Below are positions 16,293-24,086 of a stretch of DNA of 64,000 nucleotides, one piece after another (the first letter of the stretch is position 1; each line of letters starts with the position of its first letter). Below the pieces are notes generated by a model that saw only the letters and a program-made list of their open reading frames with translations, ran no database searches and was not told the DNA's origin. The DNA is from Chitinophagaceae bacterium C216 (GTDB lineage Bacteria > Bacteroidota > Bacteroidia > Chitinophagales > Chitinophagaceae), in NCBI GenBank assembly GCA_028485475.2, contig CP144143.1, forward strand, positions 620,001 through 684,000. Direction: 5' to 3'. Both the position numbers and the translations under genes were made by a program.

Positions 16293-17255
16293 ATGAAACC
16301 CAATTGTAAGGATATTGCACAGCGTGTTATAGCACAGGAAGCTGCTGCAGTAGCAGCTCTTCAAAAGTTCGTCGATGATGACTTTGAAAGAGCTATAGCA
16401 CTTTTACTCAATTGCAAAGGCCGTATTGTCTTAAGCGGCATTGGTAAAAGCGCTATTATTGCCCAGAAGATTGTTGCTACTTTTAATTCTACAGGAACAC
16501 CGTCTATTTTCATGCATGCCGCAGATGCTTTACACGGCGATTTAGGGATTATACAGGAAGGGGATGTAGTAATGATTCTTAGCAAAAGTGGAAACAGCCC
16601 TGAAATAAAAGCGCTCATTCCACTCATTAAAAATTTTGGCAATAGCCTCATAGCCATATGTGGTAATGAACATTCGGATTTGGCTAAGCAGGCAGATATA
16701 TTTTTAAATACCACAGTACCTAATGAAGCTTGTCCCAACAACCTGGCCCCTACAACCAGTACTACAGCTCAGTTGGTAATAGGCGACGCCCTAGCCGTGT
16801 GTCTTATGGAAATAAAAGGCTTCAAGGATGAAGATTTTGCTAAATTTCATCCAGGTGGTACACTAGGCAAAAAATTGTACTTACGGGTAGCCGATGTATT
16901 TGTTCACAATGAAAAACCGGCTGTGTACCCCCATCAGTCTTTAAAAGAAGTTATTGTAGAAATGACACAAAAAAGACTGGGTGTTACTGCCGTTATTGAT
17001 GAGGAACAAAATCTGGTTGGAATAATTACCGACGGAGATTTAAGAAGAATGTTGAAAAAAAATACCGATATTGAACATATATCAGCGAAAGACATCATGA
17101 CCATACATCCAAAACATATTTCAAAGGATGAATTGGCCATTACAGCCCTAGATATAATGCGGAAAAACGCCATCACCCAATTGGTTGTTACCGACAATAA
17201 AAAATATTCTGGTATTATTCACATTCACGATTTACTAAAAGAAGGATTGATATAA
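16293..17255 (+). CDS. kdsD: Arabinose-5-phosphate isomerase KdsD (KpsF/GutQ family)
   Basis: The protein has 320 residues from the ATG at 16293. An N-terminal SIS sugar-isomerase domain (about 25-180) contains GRIVLSGIGKSAIIAQK, HAADALHGDLGII, LSKSGNSPEI and the FAKFHPGGTLGKKL signature. Two CBS domains follow (about 200-320), with LGVTAVIDEEQNLVGIITDGD and ITQLVVTDNKKYSGIIHIHD. It converts ribulose-5-phosphate to arabinose-5-phosphate, the first step to Kdo for lipopolysaccharide. kdsB for the later Kdo activation step is at 52.5 kb. It is the first gene of a tight operon with a mannose-1-phosphate guanylyltransferase (3-base gap) and an exonuclease. Confidence 0.93.
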   Translation: MKPNCKDIAQRVIAQEAAAVAALQKFVDDDFERAIALLLNCKGRIVLSGIGKSAIIAQKIVATFNSTGTPSIFMHAADALHGDLGIIQEGDVVMILSKSGNSPEIKALIPLIKNFGNSLIAICGNEHSDLAKQADIFLNTTVPNEACPNNLAPTTSTTAQLVIGDALAVCLMEIKGFKDEDFAKFHPGGTLGKKLYLRVADVFVHNEKPAVYPHQSLKEVIVEMTQKRLGVTAVIDEEQNLVGIITDGDLRRMLKKNTDIEHISAKDIMTIHPKHISKDELAITALDIMRKNAITQLVVTDNKKYSGIIHIHDLLKEGLI

Positions 17256-17258
17256 GTC

Positions 17259-18341
17259 ATGAATAAAAATAATTATGTAGCTATAATGGCCGGCGGTATC
17301 GGAAGCCGCTTCTGGCCAAAAAGTAGAACTTCATACCCCAAACAGTTTCTGGATATCCTAGGCACCGGAAAAACCCTCATACAGGCTACTTTCGAACGTT
17401 ACAGTAAAATTGTACCTACTGAAAATATTTATGTAGTTACTTCAGAAGATTATACAGATATTGTAGCATCACAGCTGCCCTCATTACCAAAAGAAAACAT
17501 TGTTGCCGAACCTTTCAGAAAAAATACGGCACCTTGTATTGCTTACATTGCATTTAAAATTCATGAAAAAAATCCAGATGCTGTAATGATTGCGGCACCT
17601 GCTGATAATCATATTCCCGATTTTGAGAAATTTTCGGTAGTGATTAACAAAGCGCTGGATTTTGTATCCCATATTAATGCGCTTACTACCATCGGCATCA
17701 AACCTACACATCCCAATACAGGGTACGGCTATATTCAACATGAAGATATAGAAGTGGCGCCTGGTATTTATAAAGTAAAAACATTTACTGAAAAGCCTAA
17801 TTTGGAATTAGCCAAAGCTTTTATTAAAAGTGGTGATTTCTTATGGAATAGTGGCATTTTTACATGGAAATGTAAAACCATCATCAAATCCTTTGAAGAA
17901 CATTTACCGGAAATATACGAGCTATTCTATAGTGAAAAAGAAAAATTAAATACTCCCGCAGAAGAAAAAATAATAGAAGAAATATACTCACAATGTCCGA
18001 GCATTTCCATTGATTTTGGAATTATGGAAAAAGCGAGCAATGTATACATTATCCCGGCCGACTTTACATGGACCGACTTGGGAACATGGAACAGTGCTTA
18101 TGCCAATATGGAAAAAGATTATTTTGGAAATGCAGTGGCAGGTAGTGATGTAATTGTATTTGATACTCACAATTCTGTGATTCATGCTCCTGAAAAAAAA
18201 TTAGTACTTGTGCAGGGTATGGAGGATTATATAATTGTAGATACCGAAGATGTACTTTTAATTTGCAAGAAAGATAAAGAACAAGAAATTAAAGATTACG
18301 TTGCTGAAGTAAAAAGAACCAAAGGAGATAAATATCTATAA
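17259..18341 (+). CDS. manC: Mannose-1-phosphate guanylyltransferase
   Basis: The 360-residue nucleotidyltransferase carries the signature AIMAGGIGSRFWPKSRTSYPKQF (residues 9-31) and later the FTEKP motif (VKTFTEKPNLELAK), the FLWNSGIFTWK block and DFTWTDLGTW. It makes GDP-mannose from mannose-1-phosphate and GTP in the cytoplasm, supplying surface glycans. It lacks the C-terminal phosphomannose-isomerase cupin domain of bifunctional ManC/AlgA proteins, so it is the single-function form. It sits between kdsD and a 3'-5' exonuclease with gaps of 3 and 5 bases, so all three are probably one transcript dedicated mainly to envelope sugar precursors. Confidence 0.92.
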   Translation: MNKNNYVAIMAGGIGSRFWPKSRTSYPKQFLDILGTGKTLIQATFERYSKIVPTENIYVVTSEDYTDIVASQLPSLPKENIVAEPFRKNTAPCIAYIAFKIHEKNPDAVMIAAPADNHIPDFEKFSVVINKALDFVSHINALTTIGIKPTHPNTGYGYIQHEDIEVAPGIYKVKTFTEKPNLELAKAFIKSGDFLWNSGIFTWKCKTIIKSFEEHLPEIYELFYSEKEKLNTPAEEKIIEEIYSQCPSISIDFGIMEKASNVYIIPADFTWTDLGTWNSAYANMEKDYFGNAVAGSDVIVFDTHNSVIHAPEKKLVLVQGMEDYIIVDTEDVLLICKKDKEQEIKDYVAEVKRTKGDKYL

Positions 18342-18346
18342 CAGAC

Positions 18347-19063
18347 ATGAATTATCCAATACAAAACATATTATTTCTGGACGTGGAAACTGTTCCGCAA
18401 AAAGCCAGTTATGAATTATTGGATGAAGAGTGGAAAAAACTATGGGATACTAAAGCAAGCTTTCTTTTAAAAAACTATGAAAACGAAACCTCCGAAACTA
18501 TATATGAACGAGCAGGTATTTATGCCGAATTCGGAAAAATTATTTGCATCAGTTGTGGAATAATACATGGATCGGAGAATGAAAGAAAGCTGGTTATAAA
18601 ATCCTTTGCAGGAGATGATGAAAAAAAGATTCTAGCAGATTTTACAGAAATGCTAAACCGATGGAGCAGTAATGAACCCAAATATCTCTGTGCACATAAC
18701 GGTAAAGAATTTGACTTTCCTTATATCTGTAGAAGATTAATTATAAACAATCTTCCTATTCCCGTACTACTTAATATTGCCGGTAAAAAACCATGGGAGA
18801 TAAATCATCTCGATACCATGGAAATGTGGAAATTCGGTGATTACAAAAGTTATACATCTTTAAATCTGCTAGCCCGCACTTTAGGTATTAGCACACCCAA
18901 AGATGATATCGATGGCAGTATGGTAGCCAAAGTATATTACGAGGAAAAAGATATTGACCGCATTGTAACTTATTGTCAGAAAGACGTAATTACAACTGCG
19001 CAAATATTTCTACGTTTTAACGGAGAAAAACAAATTGAAAATACTAATATAGAATTCAAATAA
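18347..19063 (+). CDS. Predicted 3'-5' exonuclease, DNA polymerase B-like (DEDDy, RNase H fold)
   Basis: The 238-residue protein has an exonuclease fold. ILFLDVETVPQ gives the first acidic pair (Asp/Glu, Exo I), LCAHNGKEFDFPYICRR gives Exo II, and DRIVTYCQKDVITTAQIFLR gives Exo III of DEDDy type (Tyr four residues before the Asp). This matches the PolB-like exonuclease domain family (PF10108), stand-alone proteins of unknown cellular role. It is the third gene of the kdsD-GMP operon (5-base gap), an unexpected partner for sugar-nucleotide genes. Its stop lies one base from the stop of the convergent nadA. Confidence 0.82.
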   Translation: MNYPIQNILFLDVETVPQKASYELLDEEWKKLWDTKASFLLKNYENETSETIYERAGIYAEFGKIICISCGIIHGSENERKLVIKSFAGDDEKKILADFTEMLNRWSSNEPKYLCAHNGKEFDFPYICRRLIINNLPIPVLLNIAGKKPWEINHLDTMEMWKFGDYKSYTSLNLLARTLGISTPKDDIDGSMVAKVYYEEKDIDRIVTYCQKDVITTAQIFLRFNGEKQIENTNIEFK

Positions 19064-19064
19064 A

Positions 19065-20075
19065 TTACAATCCGGCTTGCTTACTTATTTCTAGCATTCT
19101 GTCAATAGGCTTTTTAGCTGCCAGACGCAGTTCTTCATCCATTGTAATTTCGGGAAGCTCATATTTCATACACAGGTATATTTTTTCCAATGTATTGCGC
19201 TTCATGTGTGGACAATCGTTGCATGCACAGCCATTATCCGGAGGAGCAGGTATAAATTTCTTATGCGGGCTGGCTTTTTCCATCTGATGCAGAATACCGG
19301 TTTCGGTAGCTACGATAAATTCATCTGCATCACTTTCCATAGTGTACTTCAATAATCCTGTTGTGGAACCTATAAAATCAGCCAGCTTCAACACTTCCTC
19401 TTCACACTCGGGGTGGGCAATAAATTTAGCATTCGGATGCTGTTGTTTCAGCTTTACGATTTTTTCAAGACTAAATATTTCATGCACAATACATGCACCG
19501 TTCCACAACAACATGTTGCGACCTGTAACTTTATTGATGTAGGCTCCTAAATTCTTATCCGGAGCGAAAATTATTTTTTGGTCTTTTGGAAAACTATCCA
19601 CAATAATGCGGGCATTACTACTGGTAACAATTACATCGCTCAGCGCTTTAATACCGGCGCTGCAGTTGATGTAACTTACCACAACATGATCGGGATGTTG
19701 TTCCTTGAACAACTTAAACATGGGAGGAGGACAGCTATCACTCAGTGAACAACCGGCTTTAAAATCGGGAATAACAACTTTCTTAGTTGGATTGAGAATT
19801 TTTGCCGTTTCGGCCATGAAATGCACACCCGCAAAAACAATCATATCGGCATTTGTCTTCTCGGCCTCCTGAGCCAATCCTAGACTATCGCCAATGTAGT
19901 CAGCTATATCTTGAATATCAGCTTCCTGGTAATAATGCGCTAGAATAACTGCATTTTTTTCCTTCTTTAATTTGCTAATTTCTTCAAATAAATCCAGCGT
20001 TGGATCTACCTCAATATCCAAAAATCCCTTTACGTCCAATTCCTGCTGTGCTGTTTCCAAGATAGCTGCTTCCAT
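19065..20075 (-). CDS. nadA: Quinolinate synthase NadA
   Basis: The 336-residue iron-sulfur enzyme has the family blocks [89 protein letters not shown] and the C-terminal [16 protein letters not shown] with the last cluster cysteine. It condenses iminoaspartate with dihydroxyacetone phosphate to quinolinate, the start of de novo NAD synthesis. No nadB or nadC lies beside it. Its start faces the gene-free origin candidate region on the left border. Confidence 0.97.
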   Translation of the reverse strand: MEAAILETAQQELDVKGFLDIEVDPTLDLFEEISKLKKEKNAVILAHYYQEADIQDIADYIGDSLGLAQEAEKTNADMIVFAGVHFMAETAKILNPTKKVVIPDFKAGCSLSDSCPPPMFKLFKEQHPDHVVVSYINCSAGIKALSDVIVTSSNARIIVDSFPKDQKIIFAPDKNLGAYINKVTGRNMLLWNGACIVHEIFSLEKIVKLKQQHPNAKFIAHPECEEEVLKLADFIGSTTGLLKYTMESDADEFIVATETGILHQMEKASPHKKFIPAPPDNGCACNDCPHMKRNTLEKIYLCMKYELPEITMDEELRLAAKKPIDRMLEISKQAGL

Positions 20076-20145
20076 GATAAAAATTTAAATTCGATATGCA
20101 ATGATACAATGCAATGGCAAATTTTCGCAAACAAATTTTTGCGAT

Positions 20146-20228
20146 TGCTATTATAACACTATTAATAACTATTTTATTATTTTTTAAAAAAAGACCTATT
20201 ACTATTACGGCTGTGAATTAGTGGATAA
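20146..20228 (-). other. Basal unwinding element: tandem DnaA boxes, DnaA-trios, AT tract
   Basis: On the minus strand, reading from 20228, TTATCCACT runs into TAATTCACA, then the spacer GCCG, then TAA TAG TAA TAG (20207 to 20196), then a tract of almost pure A/T down to about 20146. DnaA boxes, a short GC-rich spacer, DnaA-trios and a duplex-unwinding tract in this order form the known core of many bacterial origins. Confidence 0.68.
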
Positions 20229-20507
20229 CTTCCATTTTAGTTCTATTACAAATTTAAAAGTTAATTGTTTTCCACACAATTTGACATCTAATTAACATGA
20301 AAGGTATTAGATCTTGCTTATTTTGGAGGGTTTTCCACAATTATGTGGATATCATTAATGTAAATAAAAAATTTTTTGCTTCACTACGTATTGCTGTGGA
20401 TATCCGATAGTATAATTTTAAAGTAACTCACCGACTAAAAGGGCTTCCACAATATTTTAAAATTTATAACCCAACAATTATGTTTCATATAAACGTTTCA
20501 CGCAGGG

Positions 20508-20516
20508 TTATCCACA
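20508..20516 (+). other. Perfect DnaA box
   Basis: TTATCCACA is the exact consensus R1-type box within the origin candidate. Confidence 0.75.
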
Positions 20517-20667
20517 TAAATCCATTGCTATTCACATATCTTTGGGGAGAAATTTTTGGTTAATGGGCTATTTTTCACAATAATGAAATCCTAAAAACAC
20601 AAATTAGGAACGACACAATATATATCTGTTACCCTGTTCTGTAAAAAACATCTTAATTACATAAGTT

Positions 20668-22830
20668 ATGATTTACGTAAAAAGAATATTATCAGTGTTC
20701 ATCTGCGTATTACTCTTTTCAGTAGCAAAGGCAGATGAAGGTATGTGGTTGCCTCAGCTTCTAGAAGCACTTAATGCTAAAAGAATGAAAGAGCTGGGTA
20801 TGAAAATGAGTCCTAGTGATATTTATAGTATTAACAAGGCAAGTTTGAAAGATGCCGTAGTGAGCTTTGGAGGATTTTGTACCGGAGAAGTTATATCGGA
20901 CAAAGGATTATTGTTGACAAACCATCACTGTGGATTCAGTGCTATTCAGAGTCATTCTACTATTGATAAAAATTTTATAAGAGACGGTTTTTGGGCAAGA
21001 GATTATGCCGAAGAATTACCCAACCCGAACTTGTTTGTAACATTTATTGTAAGAATAGATGATGTAACTGCTCAGGTACTAACAAATGTATCTGAATCGA
21101 TGGCTGAAAACGAACGTCAGTCGCAAATAGCTAGAAATGTTCGTGGGTTATTGAATAATGTTAAAAAAGAAACTTATCAGGATGCATATGTGCGTCCTTT
21201 CTTTGAAGGAAATAAATTTTACCTGTTTGTTACCGAAACCTATCATGATGTAAGATTGGTAGGTGCACCTCCTTCCTCTATTGGGAACTTTGGAAAAGAT
21301 ACAGACAACTGGATGTGGCCGCGCCATACGGGCGATTTCAGTCTATTCAGAATCTATGCTGGAAAAGATAATAAGCCGGCAAAATATAGTCCGGAAAATG
21401 TTCCTTATAAGCCAAAAAAATTTTTATCTATTTCGCTTAGTGGTGTAAAGGAAGGTGATTTTACAATGGTGTTTGGTTTTCCGGGTCGCACCTCCGAGTA
21501 TTTGCCTAGTGAAGCTGTAGAACAAATTATGACAGTGTATGATCCGGCTAAAATTTCAATAAGAGATAAAGCCTTATCTATTCTTGATAAATACATGCGT
21601 AGTGATGGGGCAATAAAGATTCAATATGCATCGAAATATGCCGGAATCAGTAATGCTTGGAAGAAATGGCAAGGCGAAGTATTGGGGCTTACTACTACTA
21701 ATGCAGTTCAGAAAAAATTGAACTACGAAAAAGAATTTACAGCATTGCTGGAGAAAAATCCTACATTAAAAACTAAATATGGTAAAGTATTACCCGAGCT
21801 GATTCAAAAGCATAAGGAGATAAAACCTTATGCACTAGCGCGCGATTATTATTTAGAAACTACTAGTAAAGTAGAATTATTTACAGTTGTCAACAAAATA
21901 CGTGCATTAAAATCGCGAAAAGACAAACAGGGTTATGCAGAAGCTTTGGCCGCTGACATTAGCTGGTTTGAAAAATTTTGGAAAGATTTCAATATTAATG
22001 TAGATAAGGAGCTCTTTGCTGCTATGATGCAACTTTACATAGAAAAGCAAGAACCGAGCTATGTAGCTACTTATGCCAAAGAGCAATATCATCAATATAA
22101 TGATTATGCTAAATGGGCTGACGATGTTTATAGCAAAAGCGTATTTGCCGATAAGCAAAAAGTAATGGATGCTTTAACAAATCAGCCCGAACGATTGTAT
22201 GATGCATTAAATACAGATGTTGCGGCCAAATTGCTTATTGAAATCGCAAATATGTATGATAATGATGTTGCGTTAAAGGTTAATAAAATTCAGGCTGATA
22301 TCAATAAGTTACAGCGCTTGTATATGCAAGCACAGATGGATGCATTTACTCATAAAACATTTTATCCCGATGCTAACAGTACTTTAAGAGTGGCTTTTGG
22401 TAATGTAAGTGGATATAACTCCCCGTCGGGTAAGAAATATGATTATTATACTTATTTAGATGGTGTGATGGAAAAATATAAGCCCGGAGATTATGAATTT
22501 GATGTACCCCAAAAGCTGATAGAACTGCATAAAAAGAAGGATTATGGCATATATGGCGTTAATGGTAAAATGCCAGTATGTTTCATTGCTTCCAATCATA
22601 CTACAGGAGGAAATAGTGGTAGTCCCGCACTTGATGCTTATGGAAATTTGATAGGACTAAACTTTGACCGCGTGTGGGAAGGTACGATGAGTGATATTAA
22701 TTATGATCCTTCCATCTGCCGAAATATTATGGTAGATATTCGTTATGTACTTTTCATTATAGATAAATTTGCCGGTGCCGATCATTTAATAAAGGAAATG
22801 AAGCTGGTATATCCTACTGCCAAAAAATAA
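20668..22830 (+). CDS. S46 family dipeptidyl-peptidase, DPP11-like (acidic P1 specificity predicted)
   Basis: The 720-residue protein has a signal peptide (1-22). The S46 chymotrypsin-fold catalytic parts are CTGEVISDKGLLLTNHHCGF (71-90, catalytic His near 86) and GGNSGSP (647-653, Ser650), with an Asp between. These enzymes remove dipeptides from oligopeptides in the periplasm of Bacteroidota that feed on peptides. In Porphyromonas gingivalis DPP11, Arg673, 18 residues after Ser655, selects Asp/Glu at P1, while DPP7 has Gly there. Here residue 668, also 18 after Ser650, is Arg (FDRVWE), so acidic specificity is predicted. The gene borders the origin candidate and ends in a clear terminator. 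Confidence 0.93.
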   Translation: MIYVKRILSVFICVLLFSVAKADEGMWLPQLLEALNAKRMKELGMKMSPSDIYSINKASLKDAVVSFGGFCTGEVISDKGLLLTNHHCGFSAIQSHSTIDKNFIRDGFWARDYAEELPNPNLFVTFIVRIDDVTAQVLTNVSESMAENERQSQIARNVRGLLNNVKKETYQDAYVRPFFEGNKFYLFVTETYHDVRLVGAPPSSIGNFGKDTDNWMWPRHTGDFSLFRIYAGKDNKPAKYSPENVPYKPKKFLSISLSGVKEGDFTMVFGFPGRTSEYLPSEAVEQIMTVYDPAKISIRDKALSILDKYMRSDGAIKIQYASKYAGISNAWKKWQGEVLGLTTTNAVQKKLNYEKEFTALLEKNPTLKTKYGKVLPELIQKHKEIKPYALARDYYLETTSKVELFTVVNKIRALKSRKDKQGYAEALAADISWFEKFWKDFNINVDKELFAAMMQLYIEKQEPSYVATYAKEQYHQYNDYAKWADDVYSKSVFADKQKVMDALTNQPERLYDALNTDVAAKLLIEIANMYDNDVALKVNKIQADINKLQRLYMQAQMDAFTHKTFYPDANSTLRVAFGNVSGYNSPSGKKYDYYTYLDGVMEKYKPGDYEFDVPQKLIELHKKKDYGIYGVNGKMPVCFIASNHTTGGNSGSPALDAYGNLIGLNFDRVWEGTMSDINYDPSICRNIMVDIRYVLFIIDKFAGADHLIKEMKLVYPTAKK

Positions 22831-22852
22831 ATCGAATTTTAAAAGCAATAGT

Positions 22853-22888
22853 AAAAAGTCTGCTCATAAAAAAGGGCAGGCTTTTTGT
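22853..22888 (+). terminator. Intrinsic terminator after the S46 peptidase gene
   Basis: Eleven-pair stem (two G-U) between 22855-22865 and 22874-22884, then a T run. Confidence 0.8.
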
Positions 22889-22950
22889 TTATACACTAGT
22901 GTGCTTGCAATTTCTCAGGATTTTTTTAACTTGTATAAAATATTCGTACT

Positions 22951-23262
22951 ATGGTAAACAACAAACATATAGCTACATTTATTCTAGGTGCATTGGCAGG
23001 TTTTGCGGCTGGAAAATATGCCAATATGAGCGAAGAAGAAAAAGAAAAAATGATGAATGATTTGAAGGAAAAGGCCAATAAGCTTAAAGAAGAGGCCGGT
23101 AAAACCGCAGAACAAGCAAAAGATTATTTTTCAGAATTAGCTTCTAAAGGAAAAGAAGCTATGAAAGAGTATTTTCCTGAAGCCGAAAAATGGTTTAATG
23201 ATATTTTCGGGAAAAAGGAAAACCCCGATACCGAAGAACAGTCATCTGCTACAGGTGCCTAA
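22951..23262 (+). CDS. YtxH-like small membrane-anchored coiled-coil protein
   Basis: The 103-residue protein has a single N-terminal glycine/alanine-rich hydrophobic segment (residues 8-24, ATFILGALAGFAAGKY). A highly charged helical part rich in Lys/Glu follows (about 27-90), ending in an acidic tail. This layout is that of YtxH-domain proteins, often linked to general stress, but sequence identity is too low for certainty. It lies alone between two terminators' worth of intergenic sequence and ends 18 bases from the convergent NUDIX gene. No catalytic residues are apparent. Confidence 0.65.
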   Translation: MVNNKHIATFILGALAGFAAGKYANMSEEEKEKMMNDLKEKANKLKEEAGKTAEQAKDYFSELASKGKEAMKEYFPEAEKWFNDIFGKKENPDTEEQSSATGA

Positions 23263-23280
23263 TCGGCTTATGATACGTAC

Positions 23281-23988
23281 TTAGAGTAAATCGTTGGGAT
23301 TAGGTACCAGCTTCAATATCTTGTGTAAGTTCTGCTGATAGTGTTTTCTATCCAGCTTGTAGTAGAAGGCTCCCTTTTTAGAATTACTTTTATCCTTTTC
23401 TTTTAGTTTAATAAGAAGGTTGGTAGAGAGCATCTTTCTGCTGAAGTTTCCTTTATCGAAGACAGTGTTAAACACGTCCTCGAAAAGTGTTTGTAACATA
23501 GGGATGGTGAATTTTTCGGGTAATAACTCAAATAAAATAGAATGTGATGCAGCTTTATATTGCAGCCTATTTTGAGCCATCATCACCATCTCATTATGGT
23601 CAAATATGAGAGAAGGAAATTCTTTTATAGGGAACCAATGTGCTTTAAAGTTATCGTGTAATGAGTCTTTGTATTTATTAATATCGATCAGTGCGAAATA
23701 ACCGATAGATATGGTACGCTGTACCGGGTCGCGATCCGGACGCGTAAAGGTGTGAAACTGCTCCAGATAAATACCATCCAGACCGGTAAGTTTTTTCAAG
23801 ACTCTTTTGGCAGCATCTTCAGCACTTTCATCTTTATTCACAAAACCACCCATCAGACTCCATTTACCTTTTTCGGGTTGAAATCCTCTTTTTATTAGTA
23901 GTATTTTCAATCGGTTACCGTCAAATCCGAAAACGATACAATCCACGGCAACCTTCATTTTAGTGCCTACGGAATATTTTTTTCTCAT
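23281..23988 (-). CDS. NUDIX-fold transcriptional regulator (NrtR/AraR-like) with degenerate NUDIX box
   Basis: The 235-residue protein has an N-terminal NUDIX fold (residues 8-140, VAVDCIVFGFDGNRLKILLIK and GKWSLMGGFV) and a C-terminal winged-helix region (about 155-230, TIPMLQTLFEDVFNTVFDKGNFSRKM). This is the architecture of NrtR and of the Bacteroides arabinose regulator AraR. The hydrolase signature Gx5Ex7REUxEExGU reads GFVNKDESAEDAAKRVLKKLTGL: all three glutamates of REUxEE are Val, Lys and Leu, so it should bind but not hydrolyse its ligand. Ligand and targets are unknown; no sugar or NAD operon adjoins it. rho lies upstream on the same strand behind a terminator. Confidence 0.82.
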   Translation of the reverse strand: MRKKYSVGTKMKVAVDCIVFGFDGNRLKILLIKRGFQPEKGKWSLMGGFVNKDESAEDAAKRVLKKLTGLDGIYLEQFHTFTRPDRDPVQRTISIGYFALIDINKYKDSLHDNFKAHWFPIKEFPSLIFDHNEMVMMAQNRLQYKAASHSILFELLPEKFTIPMLQTLFEDVFNTVFDKGNFSRKMLSTNLLIKLKEKDKSNSKKGAFYYKLDRKHYQQNLHKILKLVPNPNDLL

Positions 23989-24033
23989 CGAAGTAATTAG
24001 TAAATAAAAGCTTATAAGTAGTAAAGCTAAAGG

Positions 24034-24070
24034 AAAAGGCTGGAACTTTTGAGAAAGAACCAGCCTTTTT
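24034..24070 (-). terminator. Intrinsic terminator after rho
   Basis: Ten-base stem AAAAGGCTGG / CCAGCCTTTT with a 16-base loop, 17 bases past the rho stop on the minus strand. Confidence 0.8.
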
Positions 24071-24086
24071 ATATTAATATTAAGAC

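Larger units (their letters stand above)
20088..20660. other. oriC: Candidate chromosomal replication origin (oriC)
   Basis: This 590-base gap holds no open reading frame I can support, is strongly AT-rich, and contains a dense set of DnaA boxes (consensus TTWTNCACA). Plus strand: 20268-20276 TTTTCCACA, 20331-20339 TTTTCCACA, 20508-20516 TTATCCACA (perfect), 20528-20536 CTATTCACA (one mismatch) and 20571-20579 TTTTTCACA. Minus strand: 20220-20228 TTATCCACT, 20212-20220 TAATTCACA, 20344-20352 and 20395-20403 ATATCCACA (one mismatch each). Next to the tandem pair are a GC-rich spacer, four TAA/TAG triplets and a long A/T tract, which is the layout of a bacterial unwinding element. Three parS sites and mnmG lie 7-9 kb to the left. 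I infer oriC; cumulative GC skew would settle it. Confidence 0.78.
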
